From positions 62,001 through 126,000 of the forward strand of contig WUUP01000003.1 in assembly GCA_009833045.1 (NCBI GenBank): 64,000 nucleotides of DNA. Reading direction: 5' to 3'. The notes under the pieces were generated by a model. It did no database searches. It saw only the letters and a program-made list of their open reading frames with translations, and was not told the origin of the DNA. Numbering within the stretch: position 1 is the stretch's first letter; each line of letters opens with the position of its first letter. This DNA is from Saprospirales bacterium GYS_P2D (lineage in GTDB: Bacteria > Bacteroidota > Bacteroidia > Chitinophagales > Saprospiraceae). Both the position numbers and the translations under genes were made by a program. Positions 8,586-17,099 of the stretch are shown piece after piece.

Positions 8586-8592
8586 CTACATC

Positions 8593-9648
8593 CTATCTGA
8601 AGTCTTCATTATAAAAATCTACGTTTTCACGTAAGATGACATCCATAGGAAGATAAGTAGTCCGACGATCCACTTTTTTGAAGACGATCTCATCGACTAA
8701 TCTTAGTACTGCCAATTCTGCCTGCTGGATAGGATTTTGATTGATCAGGACATCTATATCGCCTGACTTTAAGTATTCTATATTTTTAGTGAGTAAGTCA
8801 AAGCCGATCACATTTAATGGACGGGGGGGACGTATATTCTGGATCGCTGGGATAGCGTAGTAGCTTCGAGAGTTGGTAATGAATAAGCCCAAGGGCGTAT
8901 TTCCTGAGTTTAGGAGCTCTCTCATTGCGCTCTCTACATAATTTTGATTTTCAAACTCTTCTATATCCAGCTGTATTATCTGATGTGCTCTATCTGGACC
9001 GAGGTAGGCTGATAATCCCTCTACTTTACTGACGATGTGATGTGCATTGAGCGAGCTCGGACCGAGTGTGACTACCGCTATCTGGCTATCGAGCTGTGGT
9101 ATCAGCATATCAAATAACTGACCGGCCAATCGACCCGCCTGAAAAGAATTAGGGCCGATGAAAGGCACAGAAGACTGTAGCTCTGTATTAACTAATCGTG
9201 TAGGTATATCCCTTTGCTCGATCAGTCTCAGGAGAGACATGGACTCTTGATAAAACTCTGCTGCGAGCACAATGCCCTCAGAATCCTCATCCATCATCTG
9301 CCCCACCTGAGAGACATAGGACTCAGGACTCCGTACATCAAAATAATAAGGCTGAATGCGCACGCCATAGTCGGCCACCTGCGCACGAGCTCGCTCTACT
9401 CCTCGAACTGTAAACTGCCAAAAAGGATCCTGAGTAGGCTCTGGAATCAAAACAGAGATTTTGTATACTCTATTCTGTGCTAATGTACGGGCGATAATAT
9501 TTGGGCGATAGCCCAAGTCTTTGATCGCTGAGCGAATAGCTTTCTCAACATCAGGAGCGACTTTGCCCCTCCCATGCAGTACCCTATCAACAGTACCTCG
9601 GGAGACCTGCGCATGCTCTGCTATATCCTTGATTGTGACTCGTTTCAC
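8593..9648 (-). CDS. LacI-family transcriptional regulator
   Basis: Sugar-responsive type repressor or activator, 351 residues. The N-terminal LacI helix-turn-helix is MKRVTIKDIAEHAQVSRGTV with the hinge near RPNIIARTLAQNR (about 49-61), followed by a periplasmic-binding-protein-like effector domain (about 62-330). The start codon is GTG (9646-9648); there is no in-frame ATG upstream. The 3' end converges on the GNAT-Rof gene 7 bp away. A 36-bp perfect palindrome lies 81 bp upstream (9729-9764), between this gene and the divergent LuxR-type gene, and is a natural operator candidate. The effector cannot be told from sequence, and no catabolic operon is adjacent, which is unusual for a local LacI regulator. 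Confidence 0.9.
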   Translation of the reverse strand: MKRVTIKDIAEHAQVSRGTVDRVLHGRGKVAPDVEKAIRSAIKDLGYRPNIIARTLAQNRVYKISVLIPEPTQDPFWQFTVRGVERARAQVADYGVRIQPYYFDVRSPESYVSQVGQMMDEDSEGIVLAAEFYQESMSLLRLIEQRDIPTRLVNTELQSSVPFIGPNSFQAGRLAGQLFDMLIPQLDSQIAVVTLGPSSLNAHHIVSKVEGLSAYLGPDRAHQIIQLDIEEFENQNYVESAMRELLNSGNTPLGLFITNSRSYYAIPAIQNIRPPRPLNVIGFDLLTKNIEYLKSGDIDVLINQNPIQQAELAVLRLVDEIVFKKVDRRTTYLPMDVILRENVDFYNEDFR

Positions 9649-9728
9649 CGCACTAAGATGAAGAAATATGGAAAAATTTGATTTACGTAATTCTACTTCA
9701 ACATATTAATCTCTGAAAGAAAAAGAGA

Positions 9729-9764
9729 AAAAATACGAATGTGCACGTGCACATTCGTATTTTT
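9729..9764. promoter_or_regulatory. 36-bp perfect palindrome, candidate LacI-type operator
   Basis: Each 18-bp arm reads AAAAATACGAATGTGCAC on its own strand and the arms meet without a spacer at 9746/9747. The central GTGCACGTGCAC has the CG centre usual for LacI-family operators. It lies between divergent genes, so a terminator role is unlikely despite the terminal T-runs on both strands. Confidence 0.6.
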
Positions 9765-9798
9765 AACTTACATTAGAATCATATTAAACCGTCGTACT

Positions 9799-10320
9799 AT
9801 GAAAAACAACATCGCTCTATCTAACACAGCGCATACTAATCTGCGCTATCTACCTACTACTCCGAGCACCCAGTCTCTCACTGTAGAAACTTCAACAGCC
9901 GGAAAAGAACTGCTGAAAACAGAAATGAAACTGAATGCTCTCGAAAATGTAATGAGAGAAATGTATCAAACTCTCGATGACCTCGAGCGAAATAGAGACA
10001 TCAATACTATCAAAAGCTCCATATACAAGCTTAAGAAACAACTCGCCACACAGCTGGATACAGAGCGGAGATGGTCTTCTTTTCAGCGACACTTTGACTT
10101 GGTCCAATCTGACTTTTATAAGAAGCTGAAAGAAAAATATGATAACCTGACCATAGTAGATCTCGAGCTATGTGCCTATCTGAAAATGGAAATGAACACG
10201 AAAGAGATAGCACACCATCTCAATCTAAGCATCCGTGGTATAGAGACTCGCAAATATCGTCTGAAAAAGAAACTGAACTTAAATAAGGAAGAACTAAGCA
10301 GCTTCATAGCTGCTATTTAG
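9799..10320 (+). CDS. Stand-alone LuxR/GerE-type helix-turn-helix protein
   Basis: Putative transcriptional regulator, 173 residues. The C-terminal part (about 95-165) is the LuxR-like HTH found at the ends of Bacteroidota propeller or TPR sensor-regulators: FDLVQSDFYKKLKEKYDNLT, then MNTKEIAHHLNLSIRGIETR as the HTH. The N-terminal 40 residues look disordered and residues 40-95 form a helical, probably coiled-coil segment; there is no sensor, receiver or membrane domain. The ATG at 9799 is chosen because the in-frame ATG at 9739 lies inside the 36-bp palindrome and would add 20 atypical residues. It is divergent from the LacI gene and may share its operator region. Targets unknown. Confidence 0.75.
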   Translation: MKNNIALSNTAHTNLRYLPTTPSTQSLTVETSTAGKELLKTEMKLNALENVMREMYQTLDDLERNRDINTIKSSIYKLKKQLATQLDTERRWSSFQRHFDLVQSDFYKKLKEKYDNLTIVDLELCAYLKMEMNTKEIAHHLNLSIRGIETRKYRLKKKLNLNKEELSSFIAAI

Positions 10321-10401
10321 TCTTTTGATGTCACAGAGTGTGGGATTAATTCTCTGTCAAAAAGCAACATTTTACGGTAGATTGTATTTATATAGCTCGT
10401 C

Positions 10402-11775
10402 ATGAGCAAAAGCAATCAAACAGATCGGTTCGGGACAGCATCAATAAGTGACTTGCTTAAACAGCAATCCATACCTGCATCTATCGGTATATTAATCATG
10501 TCGCTCAATATGATCGTCGACACGGTATTCGTAGGTCGGTGGATAGGAGCGCTGGCTATCGGGGCGGTGACAATCATTACTCCTATTGTCTTTTTGATGA
10601 GTAGTCTTGGTATGGCTATTGGTATCGGAGGCTCTTCGCTAGTGAGTCGATCCCTTGGAGCGGGAGACCGAGACAAAGCGAATCTCACTTATGGCAATAA
10701 AATATCTCTGACCATATTGCTGTCTCTTACTTTCATAGGGATGGGAATGTTCTTTCAGAAGGAGATCCTGCATCTATTTGGTGGCAAAGGAGAGATCCTG
10801 CCTTTCGCTTCGGAGTATTTCACAGTCGTGCTCTATGGTGTTCCTGGATTAGCCTGGGCGATGATGGCTAACCCGCTGATCCGAGCACTTGGCTTTCCCA
10901 AATATGCCATGATCACCATGATCATCCCTGCGATACTAAATATCATCCTCGACTACGTCCTGATCGCTCATCTCGAGATGGGCATGACAGGAGCTGCTAT
11001 AGCTACTGCCGCCTCCTATTTGATCAGCGGACTTTACACCTACATCTTCTTACGGCTAAAAAATAATGATCTACAGATAGAATTAGCAAATCTGATACCC
11101 AACTGGGGAATCATCAAGGAGATATCGGCGATAGGAGGAGTGACATTAGCCCGTCAAGGGACCATCAGTATTCTTGCGATTGTTTTGCACAATTCTCTCT
11201 TTTTTTATGGTGGAGAACTGGCCGTAAGTATGTATGGTATAGCCAGTCGGTTTATGATGTTTGCACTCTTTCCGATCTATGGTATCACCCAGGGATTTCT
11301 GCCCATAGCGGGCTACAATTATGGTGCATCACTATGGACTCGTGTACAGGAGTCGATCAGCCTATCAGTCAAATACTCCACATTGATCGCAGGAGTTTCT
11401 TTTTTGATCATTATGATATTCACAGGACCGATCATTTCCATATTTACTACCGATAGTGAGTTGATCCGACAGACGACACCTGTCATGCGGATGATCTTTT
11501 TAGCTACCCCGCTGATTGCTATAAATCAGATAGGCTCTGCTTACTACCAGGCTATCGGAAAAGCAATGCCTGCGTTGTTTTTGACTTTGACACGACAGGC
11601 CATCTTCCTGATTCCATTGATTTTGATTTTGCCCAATATCTGGGGTTTGAGCGGCATTTGGTACTCTTTTGCCATAGCGGATATAGGTGCCGCTTTGATC
11701 AGCTACTATTTTCTCCATCGAGAAAATAAAAGTATTGATAAAAAAGTAGCGCTGAGTGAATTGAGTACTATTTAG
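10402..11775 (+). CDS. MATE-family multidrug efflux transporter
   Basis: Inner-membrane cation-coupled exporter of 457 residues with the twelve hydrophobic helices expected for MATE proteins. The two symmetric halves are recognisable from SIGILIMSLNMIVDTVFVGR and GIGGSSLVSRSLGAGDRDKA in the first half and QGFLPIAGYNYGA in the second. ATG at 10402 is the natural start. The gene ends in an 8-bp convergent overlap with the minus-strand glycosyltransferase gene. No regulator or membrane-fusion partner adjoins it; the substrate (drug, cationic compound or metabolite) cannot be deduced. Confidence 0.93.
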   Translation: MSKSNQTDRFGTASISDLLKQQSIPASIGILIMSLNMIVDTVFVGRWIGALAIGAVTIITPIVFLMSSLGMAIGIGGSSLVSRSLGAGDRDKANLTYGNKISLTILLSLTFIGMGMFFQKEILHLFGGKGEILPFASEYFTVVLYGVPGLAWAMMANPLIRALGFPKYAMITMIIPAILNIILDYVLIAHLEMGMTGAAIATAASYLISGLYTYIFLRLKNNDLQIELANLIPNWGIIKEISAIGGVTLARQGTISILAIVLHNSLFFYGGELAVSMYGIASRFMMFALFPIYGITQGFLPIAGYNYGASLWTRVQESISLSVKYSTLIAGVSFLIIMIFTGPIISIFTTDSELIRQTTPVMRMIFLATPLIAINQIGSAYYQAIGKAMPALFLTLTRQAIFLIPLILILPNIWGLSGIWYSFAIADIGAALISYYFLHRENKSIDKKVALSELSTI

Positions 11776-12499
11776 TGGAGGAATAATACTTCTTGATATT
11801 GCGACAGCGGAGTTTGATCACTCCAGAGATTGCCTCTTTGATGATACTTGTATTCATTTTAGAGGTGCCAAGCTCTCTATCCTTGAATATGATAGGTACT
11901 TCTTTGATCTTGAATCCCAATTTGTAAGCGACATATTTCATCTCGATCTGAAAGGCGTAGCCTTTGAGGCCCACTTTGTCCAAGTCAATAGCTCGTAGCA
12001 CCTTAGCAGAATAGCAAATAAAACCCGCCGTAGGATCCTTGATCGGCATAAAAGTCAGTGTACGCACGTAAAGTGATCCTCCTTTGGATATGAATATCCG
12101 ATCCCTTGGCCAATCGACAAATCCACCACCTTTGGTATAGCGAGATCCCACCGTCATATCAGCTCCTGCATCACATGCGGCTCTGAGACGGAGCAGATCT
12201 TTGGGATCATGACTAAAGTCTGCATCCATCTCATAGAGATAGTCATAATCATGCTCTAATCCATACTTGAAACCTGCGATATAAGCAGAGCCTAAACCCA
12301 GCTTGCCACTTCGCTCCAGCAGGTGCACTCTATCAGATCCATATTTCACTTGTTGGTCTTTGACCAGTGCTGCGGTCCCATCTGGAGATCCATCATCCAC
12401 CACTAAGATATCATAGCCATCGAGTGCCATGACAGCATCGATCATAGCGACGATATTCTCTTTTTCATTGTATGTAGGTACGATAGCTAAATTGCTCAA
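11768..12499 (-). CDS. Polyprenol-phosphate mannosyl/glycosyltransferase (GT2, DPM1-like)
   Basis: Family 2 glycosyltransferase of 243 residues resembling dolichol-phosphate mannose synthase, which transfers a sugar from a nucleotide donor to polyprenyl phosphate at the cytoplasmic face of the membrane. The donor-site motifs are VPTYNEKENI (about 7-16), VVDDGSPDGT (34-43), MDADFSHDP (91-99) and the later QIEMKY region. It has the soluble bacterial length, with no C-terminal membrane pair. The start is a TTG at 12499; no in-frame ATG precedes it. It overlaps the MATE gene's 3' end by 8 bp on the opposite strand. The product sugar-lipid presumably feeds glycosylation of envelope molecules. Confidence 0.88.
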   Translation of the reverse strand: MSNLAIVPTYNEKENIVAMIDAVMALDGYDILVVDDGSPDGTAALVKDQQVKYGSDRVHLLERSGKLGLGSAYIAGFKYGLEHDYDYLYEMDADFSHDPKDLLRLRAACDAGADMTVGSRYTKGGGFVDWPRDRIFISKGGSLYVRTLTFMPIKDPTAGFICYSAKVLRAIDLDKVGLKGYAFQIEMKYVAYKLGFKIKEVPIIFKDRELGTSKMNTSIIKEAISGVIKLRCRNIKKYYSSTK

Positions 12500-12680
12500 G
12501 ACAGCGGATTTATTACTATAGAAGTCTGTGAGATAATCAAATTCTGCGCAATGATAACTAATTACACATAATAAAATTATCTCATATGTTCACTATTGTG
12601 AGTGGCCAGTACATTTTTTCACTGTTTTATTCACCTCATCAAAGTGAGATTCCCAAATTGCACCGATAAATGAATGGGCA

Positions 12681-15110
12681 CTAATTATACTTATACGACA
12701 TCTCGAAAACTAACTCGTATAAAGCATCTACTACATCTTCGACTTGGGGCTTCGCATAATAATCACCATCACTACCGTACGGAGTACGATGTGCTTTAGC
12801 AGTGAGTGTACGTGGAGCTGCATCGAGGTGATAGAATCCTTTTTGTTCTTCGATGACTTTTTGCATCATGTAGGCAGTCGCTCCTCCTGGCACATCCTCG
12901 TCCAAGAATAGTATCTTATTCGTCTTTTTTAATGAGCTGAGGATCACCTCCTCCATATCAAATGGGATCAGCGTCTGTGCATCGATGAGCTCTACAGATA
13001 TACCAAACTTCTCAACTATTTTAGTCGCCTGAGCAGCTATCCTGACACAGCTACCATAGGTCACCAGCGTGACATCTTCTCCCGTGGTCATGATCTCTGG
13101 TAGCCCGATCGGCACTGTATATTCGCCCATATTTTCAGGGAGGGTCTCCTTGAGTCGATAGCCATTGAGACATTCGACTACGATAGCTGGATCATCAGCT
13201 TGTAGTAAAGTATTGTACATGCCAGCTGCCTGTACCATATTGCGAGGAGTCAGGATATAGATCCCTCTCAGCGCATGGAGCATCATCCCCATCGGTGATC
13301 CTGTATGCCAGATCCCCTCCAGTCTATGTCCACGAGTCCTGATGATCAGTGGTGCTTGCTGCAGATTGTTGCTACGATAGCGGAGGGTCGCCAGGTCATC
13401 GGTCAAAATCGGCAATGCATATGCCAGATAGTCTAAATACTGGATCTCAGCGATAGGCCGTAGTCCTCTCATAGCAGCTCCCATACCTTGGCCGATGATG
13501 GTCCACTCTCTGATACCCGTATCAAATACTCGTTCTGCACCATGCTTAGCCTGTAGACCAGCCATACCTTGATTTACATCTCCGATATGTCCTACATCCT
13601 CGCCAAAAGCTATCACTCGCTTATCACGTCCTATGACAGTATCAAAATATTTATTGATGATTTGGTATCCATTAAGTTCAGGACTTTCGTCACTATAGGT
13701 CGGAGCGATCACTGGGATATTGATAGCGGCCTGTGCACTCGTAGAGTATAGATGCGTAGAATAATCCTGCTTTAATTGGCCAGTGATCTCTGCTATCAAC
13801 TCATTAATGGCGGCTGGCACATCGATATTCTGACTATTGAGATGATAGTGCATCTGACGAGCATTAGCCAATACTTCATTACGAGTGGGATTGACCTGCT
13901 CTTTCAGATCATTCAGTATATCCTGAGTAGCCGTCTGAACACGTATTTCTTGAGGCAGCTTATCAATAAGAGCTACGTAACGCTCAAATACTTTATCATT
14001 TTTAAGCTGATATCGCTTCCAAGATTCTTGCTTTTTAATACGGACGAAGCTGCGAGCCTCTCTACGGAGCTCTGTCGCCATGTCTTCCGTCAGTATTGAT
14101 CGAGCTATCAACCATTTTTGCATTTGCTTTAGCCCATCGTACTCTGCCTCCCAGACGAGTCTCTGCTTAGATTTATATCGCTCGTGTGATCCAGATGTAG
14201 AGTGCCCCTGGGGCTGTGTCAGATCCTTGACATGGATGAGCACTGGTACATGCTCCTCCCGAGCGATCTTAGCTGCCTTATCAAAAGTTATACATAACTC
14301 TGGATAGTCATGGCCCTTCACTTTGTAGATTTTGACACCTTTGGTTTCTTTAGACTTTGTAGCAAAACCTTTTGCGGCTTTAGAGATACTCCCCTTAGCT
14401 GTCTGTAGCTCTGTAGGGACCGATATCCCATAGCCATCATCCCAGACTGCCACGACGAGAGGCACCTGCATGACTGCAGCAGCATTAATCGTCTCCCAAA
14501 ATACCCCCTCAGATGTACTGGCATCCCCGATCGTACAAAAGCACACTTCCTGGCCATCAGCGCTAAACTGACTCTCAGCACCAGCTAATCCCAGTTCTTG
14601 ATACTTCTTACTGGCCATCGCCAGTCCTAGTGCTCGCCCCATCTGACCCGCAGTACAGGAGATATCAGAGGTGACATTATATTGATTTTTTTGATCTATC
14701 CATTCGCCATCTTTACCTATGAAAGGGGTCGCAAAATGACTATTCATCTGACGCCCGCCTGAGTAGGGATCATGCTCGGCGTCACTGTACATCTGTGATA
14801 AAAAATCCTCAACTGTGGTAATCCCAAGCGCCATCATGAGCGTCTGATCTCGGTAGTATCCAGCTCGATAGTCCCCTTTGCGAAAAGCTCTCGCCATCGC
14901 TAACTGAGGCAGCTCTTTACCATCGCCAAAAATGCCGAATTTAGCCTTGCCAGTGAGCACCTCACGGCGTCCCTGAAGGCTCAACTCTCTACTGACCAGA
15001 CCCACCCAAAAGTCATTGATCGCTTCGATTTTGAATGGTGAAGTCTCATTGTCCTGGTATGAAAGTATAGCAGATCGGATGGATTGTTCGATGGCAGAAT
15101 TTAGCCCCAT
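12681..15110 (-). CDS. 2-oxoacid dehydrogenase E1, fused alpha and beta subunits
   Basis: Thiamine-diphosphate-dependent E1 of a branched-chain or pyruvate-type 2-oxoacid dehydrogenase complex, 809 residues. Residues about 1-400 are the alpha subunit with the ThDP/Mg motif from GDASTSEG to the following NAAAV stretch and DDGYGISVPT; residues about 460-805 are the beta subunit (VIAFGEDVGHIGDVNQGMAG, then LDEDVPGGATAYM). In many bacteria these are two genes; a fused form is common in Bacteroidota. E2 and E3 genes are not in the window. Substrate choice (branched-chain oxoacids versus pyruvate) cannot be decided here. A TATTTTTG -7 match lies upstream at 15138-15145. Confidence 0.9.
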   Translation of the reverse strand: MGLNSAIEQSIRSAILSYQDNETSPFKIEAINDFWVGLVSRELSLQGRREVLTGKAKFGIFGDGKELPQLAMARAFRKGDYRAGYYRDQTLMMALGITTVEDFLSQMYSDAEHDPYSGGRQMNSHFATPFIGKDGEWIDQKNQYNVTSDISCTAGQMGRALGLAMASKKYQELGLAGAESQFSADGQEVCFCTIGDASTSEGVFWETINAAAVMQVPLVVAVWDDGYGISVPTELQTAKGSISKAAKGFATKSKETKGVKIYKVKGHDYPELCITFDKAAKIAREEHVPVLIHVKDLTQPQGHSTSGSHERYKSKQRLVWEAEYDGLKQMQKWLIARSILTEDMATELRREARSFVRIKKQESWKRYQLKNDKVFERYVALIDKLPQEIRVQTATQDILNDLKEQVNPTRNEVLANARQMHYHLNSQNIDVPAAINELIAEITGQLKQDYSTHLYSTSAQAAINIPVIAPTYSDESPELNGYQIINKYFDTVIGRDKRVIAFGEDVGHIGDVNQGMAGLQAKHGAERVFDTGIREWTIIGQGMGAAMRGLRPIAEIQYLDYLAYALPILTDDLATLRYRSNNLQQAPLIIRTRGHRLEGIWHTGSPMGMMLHALRGIYILTPRNMVQAAGMYNTLLQADDPAIVVECLNGYRLKETLPENMGEYTVPIGLPEIMTTGEDVTLVTYGSCVRIAAQATKIVEKFGISVELIDAQTLIPFDMEEVILSSLKKTNKILFLDEDVPGGATAYMMQKVIEEQKGFYHLDAAPRTLTAKAHRTPYGSDGDYYAKPQVEDVVDALYELVFEMSYKYN

Positions 15111-15137
15111 ATGTTGCTCGTGATTTTAAATGGACCA

Positions 15138-15145
15138 CAAAAATA
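15138..15145 (-). promoter_or_regulatory. -7 promoter element of the E1 gene
   Basis: Minus-strand TATTTTTG matches TAnnTTTG 28 bp before the E1 start codon. No TTG lies at the expected -33 distance, so support is partial. Confidence 0.35.
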
Positions 15146-15244
15146 AAATCTTTAAGTATTAGTTAAAGTATTATTATTGAAGTGGCTTAACACATGCTTA
15201 ACAGTCTTTATAGGTAGATGGCTGTTTAAGAGCCGATTAATCTT

Positions 15245-15252
15245 TAACTTTG
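15245..15252 (+). promoter_or_regulatory. -7 promoter element of the DUF1573 gene
   Basis: TAACTTTG is an exact TAnnTTTG match 19 bp before the ATG at 15271. It also overlaps an in-frame TTG at 15250, arguing against that codon as the translation start. Confidence 0.4.
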
Positions 15253-15270
15253 AAGAATCAAATAACAATT

Positions 15271-15717
15271 ATGAAAACTTTACAAATCGCACTTAGCTTT
15301 TTTGTGTTTTTGTCGGTAGCAGTGATAGGCACGGCACAAGATGAAGCTTCAGGACCAATCATGACATTTGAAAATACCGTAGTAGACTATGGGGACATCG
15401 AGCAACACTCTGACCCGCTACGAGTAGTAGAATTTACTAATACTGGCACTGAGCCATTAGTAATATCAAATGCGAGAGGTAGCTGCGGATGTACAGTACC
15501 TACATGGCCAAAGGAGCCAATCATGCCTGGACAGACATCTCAGCTCGAGATCAGATACGACACTAAGAGACTGGGCAAGATCAACAAAACAGTCACTATC
15601 ACCACTAATGAAGGTGGAGATAAGAAAGTCCTCAAAGTGATCGGAACGATCCACCAAGCAGAAGAAGAGGAAGGCGTACCAGCTAACAAAAACGGACTTA
15701 TTAAGCCTAACAAATAG
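15271..15717 (+). CDS. DUF1573 periplasmic protein
   Basis: Secreted protein of 148 residues with one DUF1573 domain, an ASH/MSP-like immunoglobulin fold frequent in Bacteroidota. A signal peptide (about 1-22, ending FVFLSVAVIGTAQ) precedes the domain; diagnostic stretches are FTNTGTEPLVISNARGSCGC (about 66-85) and DTKRLGKINKTVTITTN. ATG at 15271 is preferred because it opens the signal peptide directly and lies just after a -7 element. The acidic tail (AEEEE) is followed by a Lys/Asn-rich end. It has its own terminator at 15741-15772. The molecular role is unknown; export to the periplasm is well supported. Confidence 0.88.
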   Translation: MKTLQIALSFFVFLSVAVIGTAQDEASGPIMTFENTVVDYGDIEQHSDPLRVVEFTNTGTEPLVISNARGSCGCTVPTWPKEPIMPGQTSQLEIRYDTKRLGKINKTVTITTNEGGDKKVLKVIGTIHQAEEEEGVPANKNGLIKPNK

Positions 15718-15740
15718 GCTGATAAATAAATTATATCAGG

Positions 15741-15772
15741 AAGCCTACAACATTATGTTGTGGGCTTTTTTT
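15741..15772 (+). terminator. Rho-independent terminator after the DUF1573 gene
   Basis: Stem AAGCCTACAACA / TGTTGTGGGCTT with a TTA loop and one internal mismatch, followed by a run of T. It lies 24 bp after the stop codon and before yaaA, so yaaA has a separate promoter. Confidence 0.85.
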
Positions 15773-15800
15773 ATTTGTGTGAATAAAACAAATACAAGCT

Positions 15801-16565
15801 ATGCTCATACTCCTCTCCCCTGCCAAATCTCTCAATACTGAAGCTGGACAGATCAAAGAGAACACCACCGAACCACGTCTACTGACTGACTCATTTAAGC
15901 TGGTCAAAGTCCTCAGAGAATATGGTGTAGAGGCGCTACGAGATCTCATGCACATCAGTGAGCCTCTCGCAATAGAAAATGTAAAAAGGTATAAAGACTT
16001 TCGTCGAAAGCACACACTGGACAATAGCAAAGCAGCTATCGAGATGTTTGATGGCGACGTATATAGAGGGCTTGAGGCAGATCAATTTTCTACAGATGAT
16101 ATGGCTTCGGCTCAAGCACATATCCGTATACTCTCAGGACTATATGGTGTACTACGCCCTCTCGACATCATGCAGGAGTATCGACTCGAGATGGGTACTC
16201 GCCTGACCACAGAGCGAGGTACTAATCTCTATCAATTTTGGGGAGATAAAATCACCAAACTACTCAATAAGGATCTGAAAGAATCTGGCTCTGACCTAAT
16301 CGTCAATCTGGCGTCCAATGAATACTTCAAATCAATCAACAAAAAGAAACTAAAAGGCCAACTAATAGAGGCCAACTTCAAAGAGTATCGTGATGGCGAG
16401 TTGAAGTTTATTTCATTCAATGCTAAGAAAGCCAGGGGCACTATGGCTCGGTATTTGATCCAAAATGAGATAAGAGACATAGATGGAATCAAAGGATTCA
16501 ACTTAGATGACTATCACTACTCGGAGGAGCTATCAAAAGAGCATGAACTAATATTCGTCCGATAA
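15801..16565 (+). CDS. yaaA: Peroxide stress protein YaaA (DUF328)
   Basis: Cytoplasmic protein of 254 residues, the full length of the YaaA family. In E. coli it is induced under hydrogen peroxide stress and limits DNA and protein damage by lowering free intracellular iron. The signature N-terminus MLILLSPAKSLNTEAGQIKE is present, as are the conserved YRLEMGTRL and NLASNEYFKSI segments in the middle and the C-terminal FNAKKARGTMARYLI region. It stands alone between the DUF1573 terminator and the 2TM gene. No OxyR-type site could be recognised upstream. Confidence 0.93.
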   Translation: MLILLSPAKSLNTEAGQIKENTTEPRLLTDSFKLVKVLREYGVEALRDLMHISEPLAIENVKRYKDFRRKHTLDNSKAAIEMFDGDVYRGLEADQFSTDDMASAQAHIRILSGLYGVLRPLDIMQEYRLEMGTRLTTERGTNLYQFWGDKITKLLNKDLKESGSDLIVNLASNEYFKSINKKKLKGQLIEANFKEYRDGELKFISFNAKKARGTMARYLIQNEIRDIDGIKGFNLDDYHYSEELSKEHELIFVR

Positions 16566-16676
16566 TATCGTGCTTCTGATAGCAGTAATCTGATAATAGG
16601 GGCGATTCATCTAATAGACCTGACCATCTCTCTATTAGAACTGTCTAAAGGTATAGAAACTAATATCTTTAATACC

Positions 16677-17021
16677 ATGAGCGACCAAAAGCTATATGAA
16701 CGAGCACGCACAAGGGTGAAATCTCGCAAGAAATTTTACTCACATATCATCACTTGGGTAGTGATGAGTGTCTTCTTCATTTTGGTCAATCTTTTCACTA
16801 CAGATTACTTTTGGGCCATCTTCCCGATTTTGGCTTGGGGTATTGGTGTAGCTTTTCATGGTATACAGGTTTTCTCTGATGAATGGGAGGATCGAGAAAT
16901 CGAAAGCGAATACGATAGGCTCAAGCGAAAACACATGGATTTTCACGGTGAGGAGACTGAAGGTGTGAGCGACAGCTATGACGCTAAAGGCACCTCGTGG
17001 CGAGACCAAGACTTCGTATAG
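16677..17021 (+). CDS. 2TM domain membrane protein
   Basis: Small membrane protein of 114 residues with the Bacteroidota 2TM domain: a basic helix (YERARTRVKSRKKFYSH) precedes two transmembrane segments (about residues 24-42 and 48-65) and an acidic, charged tail follows (DEWEDREIESEYDRLKRK). Such domains occur alone or attached to LytTR regulators and histidine kinases; here it is alone. It precedes the potassium channel gene by 78 bp on the same strand and might be co-transcribed. Function is unknown. Confidence 0.85.
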   Translation: MSDQKLYERARTRVKSRKKFYSHIITWVVMSVFFILVNLFTTDYFWAIFPILAWGIGVAFHGIQVFSDEWEDREIESEYDRLKRKHMDFHGEETEGVSDSYDAKGTSWRDQDFV

Positions 17022-17099
17022 ATACTGATCGAATCCATCTTAAAATCTGTATTGCTTGCATATTCTTGTCTTAGGGCGTTAACTTAGTGCTCTCTACAG

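Noticed and set aside
9739-9798. Longer N-terminus of the LuxR-type protein
   Set aside because: The start codon lies within the 36-bp palindrome and the added 20 residues are atypical.
12529-12584. Inverted repeat TGAGATAAT/ATTATCTCA separated by 38 bp upstream of the GT2 gene
   Set aside because: Wide spacing, AT-rich and no T-tract; likely chance.
12681-15110. E1 alpha/beta fusion as a novelty
   Set aside because: Fused E1 subunits are already common in Bacteroidota.
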